Positions 20,801 to 30,159 of a DNA stretch of 64,000 nt are shown here, piece by piece (position 1 is the first letter of the stretch; each line of letters opens with the position of its first letter). The stretch comes from Agarophyton chilense. Its lineage: Eukaryota > Rhodophyta > Florideophyceae > Gracilariales > Gracilariaceae. Location: NCBI GenBank assembly GCA_030374765.1, contig JARGXX010000132.1, positions 22,501 to 86,500 of the forward strand, written 5' to 3'. The notes beneath the pieces were generated by a model, which saw only the letters and a program-made list of their open reading frames with translations, made no database searches and was not told the origin of the DNA. The translations under genes were made by a program, and so were the position numbers.

Positions 20801-22331
20801 TTGCAACGCAAATGGCTTCCGCACGGTCAGCAACCATAGATGACAAAGCCCAGGAGCAAACCTTCCTCACGGCCATCGGCGTACCTCCCCGTTCTTTATA
20901 CGCTTGCTTTAAAATCGATGTAACGCGTGCGACATCTCCATGAGTGGCAAGTGTTTCGAAGTGGCGAATGGCGATGTTGGGCGAGCCTAATCTTTCTTCC
21001 TTAGTCCGATAGTCAGGCTTCGGCTCTCTTTCTTTTCCCTTGTCCTTTGCAATATGTAGTGTTTCCAAACCCTTTTGTACAAGCTGTTCAAATATGGGCA
21101 TGCTGAACTCCTCGGCTTTGTCTTGTTGTGAGTGTACTTGTAGAGCGTTCAGCCCGGATTTCAAAAGTTGCATGACTTCCAGATGACAAAGATCCGGCGT
21201 TGACTTCAAAGAAAATGTGGTCATAGTTGCAGCCGCAACGGATGGCGAAGCGGATGACGAGGCACGCCTTGTCGCCTTGCGATGTATAATCTTCCCCTTG
21301 GCGGTTTCACGGGTAGAGGAAGCACAGGATGCACGGTGCGCAGTAATGATAAGGTTAGAACCTCGTAAAAGCGAGTCGAGTAAAAGCCTAGCACCATCAG
21401 CAGAAGATAAAAACTCGGGCAAAAAGCGTCTAGCGGCCATTACTGTGATTTTCGTGCCCGGGGCACTGAAGGATTGAGAAGAAATCAGTTCGACTCGTAA
21501 GGCTTGTGCAATGGCGGTAATCCATTTTGAAACATCAAGAAGTCCTTCGTCGGCCTGCCATCTTGCGAGATCTAATATGTACTGCCAAAATGCCACGCGC
21601 TCCATGCTTCCCAACATGGGCGTTTTCCGCGCTCGAATGGCATCAATTTCAGTCTTGAGAAGGCCGCAGAGTTGTTTAGTCCAAAATAGCTTTGGGCTTG
21701 GCGGGGGTCGATCCGGGCGGATTTGCCTGATGCATTCGTTGAGAACAGCGATGCGTATATACCATGCAGCTCGCTGAGTGGAAATTGAGCGCGTTGCCAT
21801 CATCTCAACAACCTTTCCAGCCGCTCGTACAATGGCAGGGCCCAGCGGGACGGAATGGGTCAGCTCAGATAGAGGATTGTGAGGAGCTTTCGAAAGTCGA
21901 TTGAACCACTCATCAAGGTTTTGAGAGAGAGGATGTTTCTGGAGTGGAAAATGACGAAGGTTTGCCCGTGATGCATTTTGCTTGGGAGGGCTAGCGGCTT
22001 TAACGCGCTGCAGCTTGGTAGGGCGGGTACGGCGTAGTGCAATAAGGCCGTTCTTCAGTTTTGTTAGATCAGATGTTGTCAGAGAAGGAGTTAGATGTTG
22101 CGGCTGGGACGAAGAGAGTGGAGGAGGTCTTTCTGTAGAGAGACGAGAGTGAAATTCGTATGGCAGACGGCGCTCAGAATAGCCATGGATAACGGCGGCA
22201 CGGTCTAAACGAAGCTCGGCTGGATACCGAAAATAGGGGTTGTGAAGATGGCGAGCTGGTTCTACGGGGTAGACGTCTGCGCGTATCCCAGGAGCAACCT
22301 CGGGGACCCAAGGCGGGATGGGTTCGTCCAT
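17898..22331 (-). CDS. MED12: Mediator complex subunit 12 (MED12-like)
   Basis: The frame is open from 22580, but the ATG at 22331 sits in a strong start context (CCGCCATGG) and gives 1,477 residues, so I prefer it. The N-terminus carries PGIRADVYPVEPARH then ...RAAVIHGY, matching the DxYP...VxxGY motif at the start of MED12. At about 130-270 is the MED12 core: LDEWFNRLSKAPHNPLSELT, ...ISTQRAAWYIRIAV..., and FWQYILDLARWQADEGLLD. The rest is long and helical, as in MED12 proteins. MED12 belongs to the CDK8-cyclin C-MED13 kinase module of Mediator and activates the kinase. The gene has no introns. Its closest neighbour upstream is a divergent small gene at 22798. The far C-terminal part shows no motif I can name. 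Confidence 0.75.
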   Translation of the reverse strand: MDEPIPPWVPEVAPGIRADVYPVEPARHLHNPYFRYPAELRLDRAAVIHGYSERRLPYEFHSRLSTERPPPLSSSQPQHLTPSLTTSDLTKLKNGLIALRRTRPTKLQRVKAASPPKQNASRANLRHFPLQKHPLSQNLDEWFNRLSKAPHNPLSELTHSVPLGPAIVRAAGKVVEMMATRSISTQRAAWYIRIAVLNECIRQIRPDRPPPSPKLFWTKQLCGLLKTEIDAIRARKTPMLGSMERVAFWQYILDLARWQADEGLLDVSKWITAIAQALRVELISSQSFSAPGTKITVMAARRFLPEFLSSADGARLLLDSLLRGSNLIITAHRASCASSTRETAKGKIIHRKATRRASSSASPSVAAATMTTFSLKSTPDLCHLEVMQLLKSGLNALQVHSQQDKAEEFSMPIFEQLVQKGLETLHIAKDKGKEREPKPDYRTKEERLGSPNIAIRHFETLATHGDVARVTSILKQAYKERGGTPMAVRKVCSWALSSMVADRAEAICVATAILHQLAADPASAGSTTLKSSKNRTTPKRYKKGIHQVRNAMTPPTLGNLNNGPPSPPLQRDIWHFLKHYANDRIPETGKGEGIVKELHGGTQAENIEGDDSVVRFIAHLCRHDLLSLPGFVRDVSRLAATNHRGASFLVKCLALLPDPVDKSVSDCRRSILRKYGYISPTKQCYPRGVCDKSIRIACSGDVNAMDIQVDALISQGDTNVILTSIDSLCQRDLKSITGNVTEVQEKIATMASFMVSLGEAGTATEWVMDSLSRLDSGGLWNNECMASRRANLTIAFTQLASHLSRYIAACGYLESIFILMTNIWSRPWKTRDLETQLMRTLSSFARYYGCRIRPVTSYWIRMAARNLKQIASDRNGLSCVPLALACMRGLHDPKPAGSIALADVLDLSKKENLGMNADDDVSQLASQTELNGDRISELRAYFTTINGAFPIASLFGSGCTASDVFGSVVIPVLRDSFLGSECASSPKSSFSQHSATALHLICSHQNDMRLQGIRPSILLELVTLFFLGCYYGHTNTSESLEVLFSIKWVWKILAPYASMELAKRLRNRVDFYWSRVVVGKKSTLDDKKRLPATLFNMVSLLCRKQTGGDEEMVLKTIGTTSFGKVEMLLALLAQHRRESGEEDEFGLKVSNQATKLNCKHLSRSLVLIALRCCPQEIFMQSVAGYIGHQASRGLQVSLDCVLKGLIVDASQNDLRAVCLQWCRVDEAQRALLETAIGNLKPEHAGDVEDSLFEQLVSASKLLTEAMAEGRVPSNIFRDGQIISDALESRLLCILRAPRLPQRADWWRQRAQQIAKLVKSAAGLLTKSGISAACKLLDLCLRSIKELSISDENTQKDVAISQIFEWPINQELKKTLEAALVPAMRWVESSERNSIARLLPPSSTYCTTSTNHVRVLNGDGSVVDNWMLLEGYGRGENQASAIPPENMWRQGEMMIDKDRVVGTVHLKRTYSTFASLAV

Positions 22332-22583
22332 GGCGGTGGGTGAGTGGGTGTGGGGGTTAGAGAACTGCGGTGCAAAAAAGTGGCGCAGCGAAACAGGCAA
22401 AAAGCCCCAAGTCAACTGGAGATGGCGTGGCAAGAGTGTTTTAGGCGGAGAGCAATGATGCGAGTGTGAATGATCATGGGTGGAGTGGCAATGAAATTGC
22501 AACAAATATTTTTGGGTCCCAACAGTCATGGAGTTGCCGAAGCAAAGAGTGGTGGCTGCGCTTCGAGACGTTCGTGGCATGGT

Positions 22584-22596
22584 ACAGTATAAATAT
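22584..22596 (+). promoter_or_regulatory. TATA box in the MED12 / small-protein divergent promoter
   Basis: CAGTATAAATATACCC lies about 210 nt upstream of the ATG at 22798 and about 250 nt upstream of MED12 on the other strand. It is a good TATA element on the plus strand and could also work in reverse (TATATTTATA). Which gene uses it is an inference. Confidence 0.45.
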
Positions 22597-22797
22597 ACCC
22601 TTCGTAGATATCTAGAGAAACGGCAGCTCCATCTCCCCCTCTCAAGAAGAGAGGCGGTCTACCTAAGAGAGCCGCCCCGGTTCTCCTCAAACCATCCTCA
22701 AACCTTCCGCAGCTTGGCTCTCAGCTTGAGCCATAATATCCATTGGTGCGTGCTCAACGCGCAGCCGCCCCCCCACCCTCCCCCTACCATCACCACC

Positions 22798-23127
22798 ATG
22801 GAGTACACTCCCACCACCCTCTTCCACGCGGCGAGCAGCTTCGTCGTCGTCAGATCTCTTGACTGGCAGGGCCCGGAAGCGCGCAGCGGTCCCCGACTTA
22901 CCGCTTTGACTGATGGTGATGCACACCATGTGCCAAAGCGGCCAGTGCACGATGAGATGCCATCGATAAATGACGGTATGACCGGCGCCCGTAAAGGGCG
23001 CATGTGGCAAAGAATCGAAAGCTTGCTGGGCGCGCAGAGAGGACATTTGATGGTGGCCCTGCTCAAAGAGCATGTTACACAGCATGTCCGCTCTCTGCCA
23101 CTATCTGACATCGAACGCATGGCGTGA
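22798..23127 (+). CDS. Small protein of unknown function (109 residues)
   Basis: The ATG at 22798 has an excellent start context (CACCACCATGG), and a TATA box lies about 210 nt upstream. The product runs from MEYTPTTLFHAASSFVVV to LKEHVTQHVRSLPLSDIERM plus one residue. The last 40 residues look like one or two amphipathic helices (MWQRIESLLG, HLMVALLKEHV). I recognise no family, and no signal peptide or membrane span is seen. After the TGA at 23125 the same frame stays open for another 37 codons, ending at a TAA near 23218. The stop could therefore be a nonsense change, or there could be readthrough. It is divergent from MED12 and converges on the flavohemoglobin-like gene. Confidence 0.45.
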   Translation: MEYTPTTLFHAASSFVVVRSLDWQGPEARSGPRLTALTDGDAHHVPKRPVHDEMPSINDGMTGARKGRMWQRIESLLGAQRGHLMVALLKEHVTQHVRSLPLSDIERMA

Positions 23128-23234
23128 GCGGCGCTCGTTCGGAAAATCAAACCTGTGAGTGCTGTGCTGATGGGGGTGCTTTCTGACACTACGAGGAGCG
23201 CGCCGGAACCAGCTGTTTAAGAGAAGCGACCAAT

Positions 23235-24105
23235 CTACGTCTTGGCTAACCCGCAAGGGACAGAGACCCAAATCTTACTACCTTCCGTACATGCCTTCAA
23301 CGCTAGTGTGGCTTTTTCTTCGTTGTCCGTGACGCTAATCTTGAGACTATCGCTGTGGCTCTTCCATATATTCATGGTACACATGACGTACTCCCCATCG
23401 GCGAATTCAACGCGAATGCCTACAAACTGTCCGTCCTCGTGCGGAGGAACATTATAGTGCTTAGGAGCAACGCACAGAACAGTTTCGTCACCATGTTGCT
23501 CTACTCTTTGAACGCTCATCTCGACCAAGCCGCGATAGCCAGCCCTCTCCTCCAGTTTCTGGCGTAAGTCATTTTCAACGCTGATAAATACGTTTGCCAG
23601 GTTGTGTATTGCCTCTTCCCAGGCGTCTAAATATGATTGTGTCGCCAGGTGCTGCAATTCTAACTTCATGGCGAGAAGGAGGCACTCCGTAACGGCTGCG
23701 TACTGGTCAGCTTTTACGTCTCGACAGATGTGTCGATAAGCGATTCGTCGCACAGCTGGTAGTAGAGCTTCGACGTTATCAACGTGCTTAGCGAAAGCAA
23801 GGATTGCATTGGCTAACCTCGAAATCTGGACCGGAACACCTCCTTCTTTGGTCACGCCTCCTCTCTGCCTGTCGCTATTGTTTCGGTTTATTGGCCACAT
23901 CGGTTAGGTTGATCTCTACATTCTTGCGCTGCATATTTTGTCGGCGTCGCTCGGAAAATAGAACGTACACGTTGAATTGCGAACGAACGTTAGGGTATCG
24001 TTCAAAAAGGGTGTCATAAAACTTCTCAACGACTTTGGTCACTTTCTGCCTCAATAGTGGCAGAGAATCTGTAACAATCTGAACAGTCCGCTGCGAAACA
24101 ACCAT
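23235..24105 (-). CDS. Flavohemoglobin-like protein with a vestigial reductase domain; one intron
   Basis: Exon 1 (from the ATG at 24105) reads SQRTVQIVTDSLPLLRQK and KVVEKFYDTLFERYP then QFN. These give globin helices A-C with B10 Tyr and CD1 Phe. An intron of about 100 nt (about 23970-23865, GT...AG) leads to exon 2, which keeps QISRLANAILAFAKHVDNVE and the proximal His in IAYRHICRDVKADQY. A start of the FAD-type barrel follows (AWEEAIHNLANVFI, then GQFVGIRVEF). The FAD-contact motif RxYS is replaced by VMCTMN. The protein stops at VSVPCGLAKT, so the NAD-binding domain (about 130 residues) is missing. Family members are NO dioxygenases; this one should bind heme but not reduce it by the usual route. 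It could be a repurposed globin or a truncated gene. Exact splice sites are uncertain by a few bases. Confidence 0.7.
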
Positions 24106-24177
24106 GGAGAGCTTACCAGAGCGAAGAATGGGTAATATCCGTCAGATCCCATCGCCGACTGACAGCCCCTGCGAACG

Positions 24178-24197
24178 ACTTATATTTATATTTATAC
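24178..24197 (-). promoter_or_regulatory. TATA box upstream of the flavohemoglobin-like gene
   Basis: On the minus strand GGGTATAAATATAAATATAA lies about 75-90 nt upstream of the ATG at 24105, a natural distance for a TATA-driven gene with a short leader. Confidence 0.6.
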
Positions 24198-25016
24198 CCA
24201 TGAGGATTAATAAGTGGTTGGTCCAGAATGCTACAAAGAAAACTCACGCAAAGGTACCTTCGTGTTGCGACAGCTGCTTAGACAGCGCAGGCATGAAACG
24301 TTTGAAGTATCAAAAACAGTTTCGCCGGGAAAACTGCGAGACTACCCAGTCTATGGCCAGCCCGTCGATTTCGGGGTTTTCATGGCAAAGCGAGGCCACT
24401 TTATTGCTGGATGAACGTCACCCGGCCTATCAGATGCCTCCTTTCCCAGATTCCCTTGTACCCTTTCTGTGCAATACACGATTGCCACCTGGCACAATGC
24501 CGCCGGCGCTGCATACTAAACCTCACCCTTGCTCCACCTCGAGACACTGAGGACAGAGGGGCAAAGAGGGGACACCTTGTGCCCGTTCCACCTTCCTCGG
24601 TTCCACCGCGCGTTGCGAGTGCATACTAGACACCAGACCAACAGCCCTCTCGCTCTACGTGCGACTGCTTCCCATAGATATGGGCCCAGCGTCAGGAGCT
24701 GTTATGCCTTTCAATCCGACAAACCCGCAAAAGTTTGATCTTACCAAAAATCTATAATAATGGCGTTGCAACGTTTTTCGATGGGTAGATACTGTTTTAC
24801 TGCTGCCAAGAAGGGCACCGGTCGCTGTTACCAAACCATCTTTGCAACTCTATTTCTACAGCTTTACGACAGAGCTTCGCTTAGTACTCAGTAATTTGTA
24901 GTCGATGAAGTCCAGGAAAAATAACTGTTGATTACGAGCAAACAGACCAAGTTAAAGCGGTATGCAAAATTATTTAACTTGTCGCAGTCGACCCTCTATT
25001 TGCTGAGATTTCTCGT
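24198..25016. other. Intergenic region before the copia element
   Basis: A plus-strand open frame at 24104-24550 starts opposite the flavohemoglobin start codon and is most likely fortuitous. No LTR for the downstream copia element was recognised here, although one would be expected in 24.6-25.0 kb. No tRNA or other RNA gene was seen. Confidence 0.4.
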
Positions 25017-26030
25017 TTGATTTCTTCCTTCAATCGCGTTACAAACTGCCGCCGCCGCAAAGATGAACCTCTGCATAGCTTTGTATCATTTTTACGTCGC
25101 TTGGCTGCCGATCATCTCATGCATGGTGGTCTTTCATCTTCGTCTCAGGTCGGAGAAGTTCTGGCAATAACGCTACTTAACAATGCATCTTTGAGTGAGA
25201 AGATCTTGACCAATTCCAAACTACAACTCCTCTCTCTCGCCGAAGCTCGCATGAAAAGTGGAATTTACACTGGAGATAACCAGCACCACATCAATCTCGG
25301 GAAGTTTCAGGAGTCCGTAAACAAGCTCAGTGAAATTCTATCGAAGCCTCACTTTAAGATTTCGAGGCGCGATAATTACGATATGACAAAGGCAAAGCTT
25401 TTGGTAATTAGGAGGAAGATCAATGAAGTGGTAGTTAAGTTCGAGGGACATCTCACAGACACTCACTCAAAGACCAGTCCAACTCTTTCTATCAACAGGC
25501 TCCTTCAACTTTCCCGCACATGCCTTCTAAACCTGTATGACGCCGTTACAGTCATACCGAATCTTTCTTTTACCCCTTCGAGCTCTGCTGCTCACTATAC
25601 AAGGGAGGACCTTGAAAACATCGTGGGTCAGAAATTCCAAACTGCCTTATTTGCAATTTCTCAATCCACCCAGAGCGTACTTACTCGCTTGGGAAATAGG
25701 AAGGAGGAAAATGCATCAACCGTGTCTTTCAAACCGGGCAATACGAAGAGGAAACGCACCGATGTTAAGGCCGGAAAAGGTGAAAATTCGTCTTTCTGTT
25801 TCGATAGTGGTGATACCGAGCACATGGCTGGCAATGACTTGTGCCCAAGCCCCTCATTTCTGACAAAGAAGAGGAAGCTCCAACTCCAACGCAACGATTC
25901 AGACTGTAGGCCTACAGTTCTTCGTCGTGCAGGAAGACATCCCAGAAAAGATGAATCTAGAGAACGAAACCGTGGATCTAACGCAGATTTTACGCCAGGC
26001 GCCGCCCCTTCGAAGCGCAATCATCCCTAA
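25017..26030 (+). CDS. Copia gag-like protein
   Basis: An open frame of 337 codons, without a good start codon context near 25017. It begins with helical sequence including DEPLHSFVSFLRRLAADHLM, like the capsid region of copia gag. It ends with a basic region (NTKRKRTDVKAGKG) and a CFDSGDTEHMAGNDLC motif, a decayed CX2C...H zinc-knuckle position. Its end lies 15 nt before the protease frame, which is in the -1 phase. It would have formed the virus-like particle. It is intact over its length but lacks a partner pol. Confidence 0.6.
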   Translation: MISSFNRVTNCRRRKDEPLHSFVSFLRRLAADHLMHGGLSSSSQVGEVLAITLLNNASLSEKILTNSKLQLLSLAEARMKSGIYTGDNQHHINLGKFQESVNKLSEILSKPHFKISRRDNYDMTKAKLLVIRRKINEVVVKFEGHLTDTHSKTSPTLSINRLLQLSRTCLLNLYDAVTVIPNLSFTPSSSAAHYTREDLENIVGQKFQTALFAISQSTQSVLTRLGNRKEENASTVSFKPGNTKRKRTDVKAGKGENSSFCFDSGDTEHMAGNDLCPSPSFLTKKRKLQLQRNDSDCRPTVLRRAGRHPRKDESRERNRGSNADFTPGAAPSKRNHP

Positions 26031-26044
26031 AGTCAAGGGTTGGG

Positions 26045-27640
26045 GTGCCTTCGCATGTGGATAGTGGTTTGAGAGATCCTAACCCCATCATTGACATTGG
26101 TTGTCCCCGTAGTGTGGGAGGCATCGAATCTGCCGCTGCACAATCACTTGCAATGGGCATTCAATTTCACGTTAAAGACCTCGACTGTGCCCCCTTCTAT
26201 CACGGTTCTGGTCCAGAATGTTCAAATCCAAAACTGGTATTTGGAACTTGGAGGTTGAAGATCAAAGGACTCAAAGATGTGGAAGCAGACATCAAGTTCT
26301 ACACTACCGAAGGCGACCGTCCTTTGCTCATGGGGAACGACATAGTGTCACGTTCGGACCTCATGGGTTCGGACAACACGCTCGTAGTGCCCGTTTCGGT
26401 CGAAATCTCTCGGGATGACGCAGTTCTGTCAACGTACGTTCTAGGAGAAGACAATGACCGCCGGACACACTTATTCTTCGTTCCTTCGATAACAACGTCA
26501 TTCAAATCCTTCTTCTCTTCTCATTCTTCCTTTGTCTCGAGGAATCCTCATCCGATCGCTAAACTATCTGGAAAGGACGGCATGGATCAGACCCATGCTC
26601 GCCGCTTCTCCACAAAGCTTCACTGTCAGTCACATCTCTCTACCAAGGATATGAAAAAGCTTTGCAGTCGAGGCGGGATACTAAATCGAACAATTTCTGG
26701 TGAGCTCGAACAGGCCTACAATTCTTGCACTTCATGCAAAAGGTCTGACCGCCCATTACACTCTCGAAATACATCACTCAAGAGGATACTGGGTGAGTTC
26801 AACGACCACCTTCAAGTGGATTTCCTATTCATACGCGAGTCTGGAAACCCCCCAATTCTGCATATGAAGGATGTATCAACCGGTCTCTCCGTTACTGTCT
26901 TGATGACTTCGAAGGATATGACTGATACCACTCGCATGATTGTCGTTCAATGGTTTGATGTCTTTGGGCCTCCATCAAGATTATGAGGAGACCCAGAGTT
27001 CAATAACAACTCCATTCAGCGATTGTGTGCCGAGAATCAGATTTCATTAGAACCCAGGCCTGCTCGACGCCACAACAAAATTGGAAGCGTCGAATCAAGC
27101 AACGAGACCATCCGTACATTTGCCCAAACGCTCCTTCTCGACGAACCTCATCTGAGGGAAACTCTTCAAGTGTATCGCATGGACTTTGAAATCCTCTCAA
27201 AAGCCACATTCCTGAAGAATGTGGTGTATGGTAACAAGGCAGTCAGCAGCTTCGAGCTTCTTCACGGCTACACTCCTTCTGTTTCTGGATTTCCCAAGCA
27301 GATGCTACCAGAGAAGCTCCTTGCTTCCTACCACGAACAAGTTACCAGGCGTGCCGTAGACACCTTACTTCGTACCAAGCCATCATATCCCTTATCACAA
27401 CACCTTCTGGCACCAACCACTCTGGTGTATGTCTTCAAGAGAGTTGGAAAACATGGTGCCTGGTACAAGGCATTCGTGGTTAGTACTACTGACCATATAG
27501 TGTCTGTCTCTCTGAGCAGAAATCTCCAGGAACCGAAGCATCAGATCGCGTACGAGGACATAAGGTTAGTCCCCGCGTTCATCCCTTCTACAGGAACTGG
27601 ACAAGCAGGAGCTTGGTTACCCGTCCTTCCCGGACACTAA
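26045..27640 (+). pseudogene. Copia protease and integrase
   Basis: The frame starts with protease: IIDIGCPRSVGG stands for the usual LDTGCSxSV active site, with DTG changed to DIG. The GAG-pre-integrase region follows (HARRFSTKLHCQSHLSTKDM, then CTSCKRSDRPLHS, the end of the HHCC finger). The integrase core has the first Asp in HLQVDFLFI, the second in GDPEFNNN just after an in-frame stop (TGA at about 26984), and the Glu in HNKIGSVESSNETIR. One stop and the protease change suggest it is dead. Confidence 0.75.
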
Positions 27641-27736
27641 CGCCCAAGAAGAACCGATCCCAGTCCTTGAAGAAAAGAATGATACAGATTGTTCTTCTCT
27701 TCCGCCCCTCCTAGATGAAGAATCACAGACTTTCCT

Positions 27737-29604
27737 GTGCAGAACATAGATAACCCTTTGAGTTTTGACCCAAACATACCAAACGAACCAAACTTGTGGT
27801 CTCTGCATTCGTTCTCAACATACTTCTTCGCGTCAAAGGAAGACAAAACGGCCGTGAACGCACCTTCTATGGATGCCGGGAGCCCTCAACTCTGCAGAGA
27901 TGTTGGTGACACCTCGCTTAGGTTCCCTACCATAGGCGAAAATCTATTGTCTTCGGAGCAAAGAATTCTCGAGCAGATCAAGAAGGTCATTGGAGACCAA
28001 CCAGCCACAGAAGCTAAGCTACAGCTCGCCCTGCGATGGATAATCGACAAGGTCATCGAAGCAGAGAAGAGAAACTACTCTGAAGCCGAGGCATACAAGC
28101 CGAACTCCATCACAGGACTCCCGCGAAATGCAAATATCATATCCTCCCATCACTTCTTCGTGACGAAGTTCGATGGAGAGAGTGGTAAGCTCAAGCTCAA
28201 GAGCCGTCTGGTACCACATGGAAATCGGGATTCCTGAAAGGACAACATTCGATCTGACTCCTCTACGGCTCAATTCACCCGCATCAGACTTCTGGTTTCC
28301 CTTGGAACCTTACTACACCTCACCCTTGGAAGAATTGACATCTCTAGAGCGTATCTGCAATCAGGCGACCTCAAACGAGATATATACATGCGGCCTCCAA
28401 AGGGATGGACACAGTTCGTAGACGAAGTATGGAAGCTACTCAAGCCTGCATATGGCTTAGTAGAGTCCGTTCGTCTCTGGCAGCTATGCATCGAGGAATA
28501 GTTGTTCGACTACGGATACCGTACTGTCCCTGGTATGCCACAGATGTTCAAATTGTCGGACGACCATGGATGTATATCTCTACCCCTGGCCAAATTGGTA
28601 GACGATCTTCTCCTTGTCGGATCCAAGAGTGAGATGAACAAATTCTCCAAGGCTCTCTCAGCTCGCTTCAAGGTTGGCAGAGCACTCTTCAAGAACGAGA
28701 TTATCTTCAGCCGCATTTGGATTCGGCAATATGAAGACTTCTCGATCGAGATCTCCATGGCAGAGTCTATGGAAAAGCTCGCTCCCATTCCGATCTCAAG
28801 AGATAGGAGGAAGCAGTCCGAGGATCTATGCACCCAACAAGAAGTCCGAGAAATCCAGTTTCTTGCTGAAAAACTCAACTACCTTGGCCATGGTGTGCTG
28901 CCTCAAGCGGCGTTCGCTGCCAGCTCATGCAGCAGCTGGTCCCAGAGATACGCGTTAGGACTCTTTTGCAGGCAAACCAGATCCTCAACCTCGTCCTTCA
29001 GCTACGTCTGGTTGTGAAGTGCATGGCTCCGAGATCCACGATGGTATCGGATAACATGAGCGCTTGCCACATAGTGACGTTCTCTGATGCCAGAACTGGA
29101 AAATCATCCTACGGTCAAACTGGCTACATCAGTGGCATCGCCTTCTCCCAAGCAGAAAACGTTTCGTACCACATCGTCGACTGGCATAGCCCGAAGCAAG
29201 GACGCATATCCTTTAGTTCAATTGGTGCCGAAATTCTTGGGGCAGCAGAATCCGCAGACAGATCCATGTTGCTTAGGGAATGCATGGAAGTTCTTGAATC
29301 GGGTTTCGGTTCACTCATCCTTTACGTCCACTCATTTGGTATTTACTCAACGATCACTACCCTTCACGAATGCCGAGACTACCGATTGCGCGCCACCCTG
29401 TCGCACCTTTGTGACTCCTTCGAAGCAGGAAACATATCCTACATGCGTTGGATAGCAGGAAGTCTGAACTTAGCCGACGCGTTGACAAAGGGCAACCATC
29501 ATTCATTTACTCAATTGAACCAATCTTTGGTTCAAGGAATACTCAGCAAAGGTATCATATCTATTATGGGCCACCATCTTGGAGCATGGATCCCTAATGC
29601 TTAG
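27737..29604 (+). pseudogene. Copia reverse transcriptase and RNase H
   Basis: Reverse transcriptase starts at KLKSRLVPHGNRD (usual ARLVARG), then a stop at 28235. It continues in frame with LGRIDISRAYLQSGDLKRDI, YMRPPKGW and KPAYGLVESVRLW. After a TAG near 28499 comes the catalytic LVDDLLLVGS, with Leu for Tyr in YVDD. A frame change near 28.93 kb leads into RNase H: FSDARTGKSSYGQTGYISGI, then QGRISFSSIGAEILGAAESA and WIAGSLNLADALTKGN, matching the copia DA-E-H-D layout. At least two stops and one frameshift make it inactive. Confidence 0.8.
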
Positions 29605-30159
29605 GATCTAATATGGAAAAGCTTTCAAACTCTATTTGAGGAACCTTCTTGGTGACGACGTTTCTTCCCGCGGCGAGCGCGTTTCTCATCCTTCCTCTCT
29701 GGGAGCAAGCACACTAAGCGACAGTCCGAAACCCTATGAACAGTGGTTCTGGACAAAATATGGCCGAGAAAAGGCCTTGAATAAACCCAGAATAAAATTT
29801 TGCGCGTAATAATATGGCCGCCGACTGCCCAGATAGCAATAAGCAAATTCTCATAAAGTCTGTAATGTGCCGTAATGTGATCGGGGATAGGTCAAAAATT
29901 ATCAACTGTGCAAAAATTGGACGAATTTCAGCCCGAATTAGACGCCTTGGGCCAGAATTCCGCACTTCGGACGAGGGGCTGCCCTTCTCGGCCAAATGAA
30001 GTCCCTTCAATGCTGAAAACGCTAAGGCGCCGCTTATTTTGGCCGAGTTTGGTGGTTTTTCCGGTCCTCTGATTACAAAGCACCAAAAGTTGCCCATATT
30101 ATCTTGCCGCGGTCCGTAGACAGCAGTTTCTTCTATACAGTTATTTCATTTGTGTCTTC
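29605..30159. other. Region between the copia element and the ECM29 relic
   Basis: No coding feature. It probably includes 3' sequence of the copia element, but no repeat matching the 5' side was found. At its end TTTGTGTCTTCCAG looks like a splice acceptor leading into the ECM29 relic. Confidence 0.4.

Larger units (their letters stand above)
25017..29604 (+). mobile_element. Ty1/copia retrotransposon, decayed
   Basis: Order on the plus strand is gag-like, protease, integrase, reverse transcriptase, RNase H. Integrase precedes reverse transcriptase, which is the copia order. Gag is in one frame and most of pol in the -1 frame relative to it, with in-frame stops and a later frame change before RNase H. 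I could not identify matching LTRs on either side, so the outer limits are those of the coding part. Confidence 0.85.

Noticed and set aside
23128-23189. Downstream exon encoding the missing NAD domain of the flavohemoglobin-like gene
   Set aside because: Minus-strand frames below 23235 contain nothing like the GxGxTP nucleotide-binding motifs, and the region is occupied by the convergent small gene.
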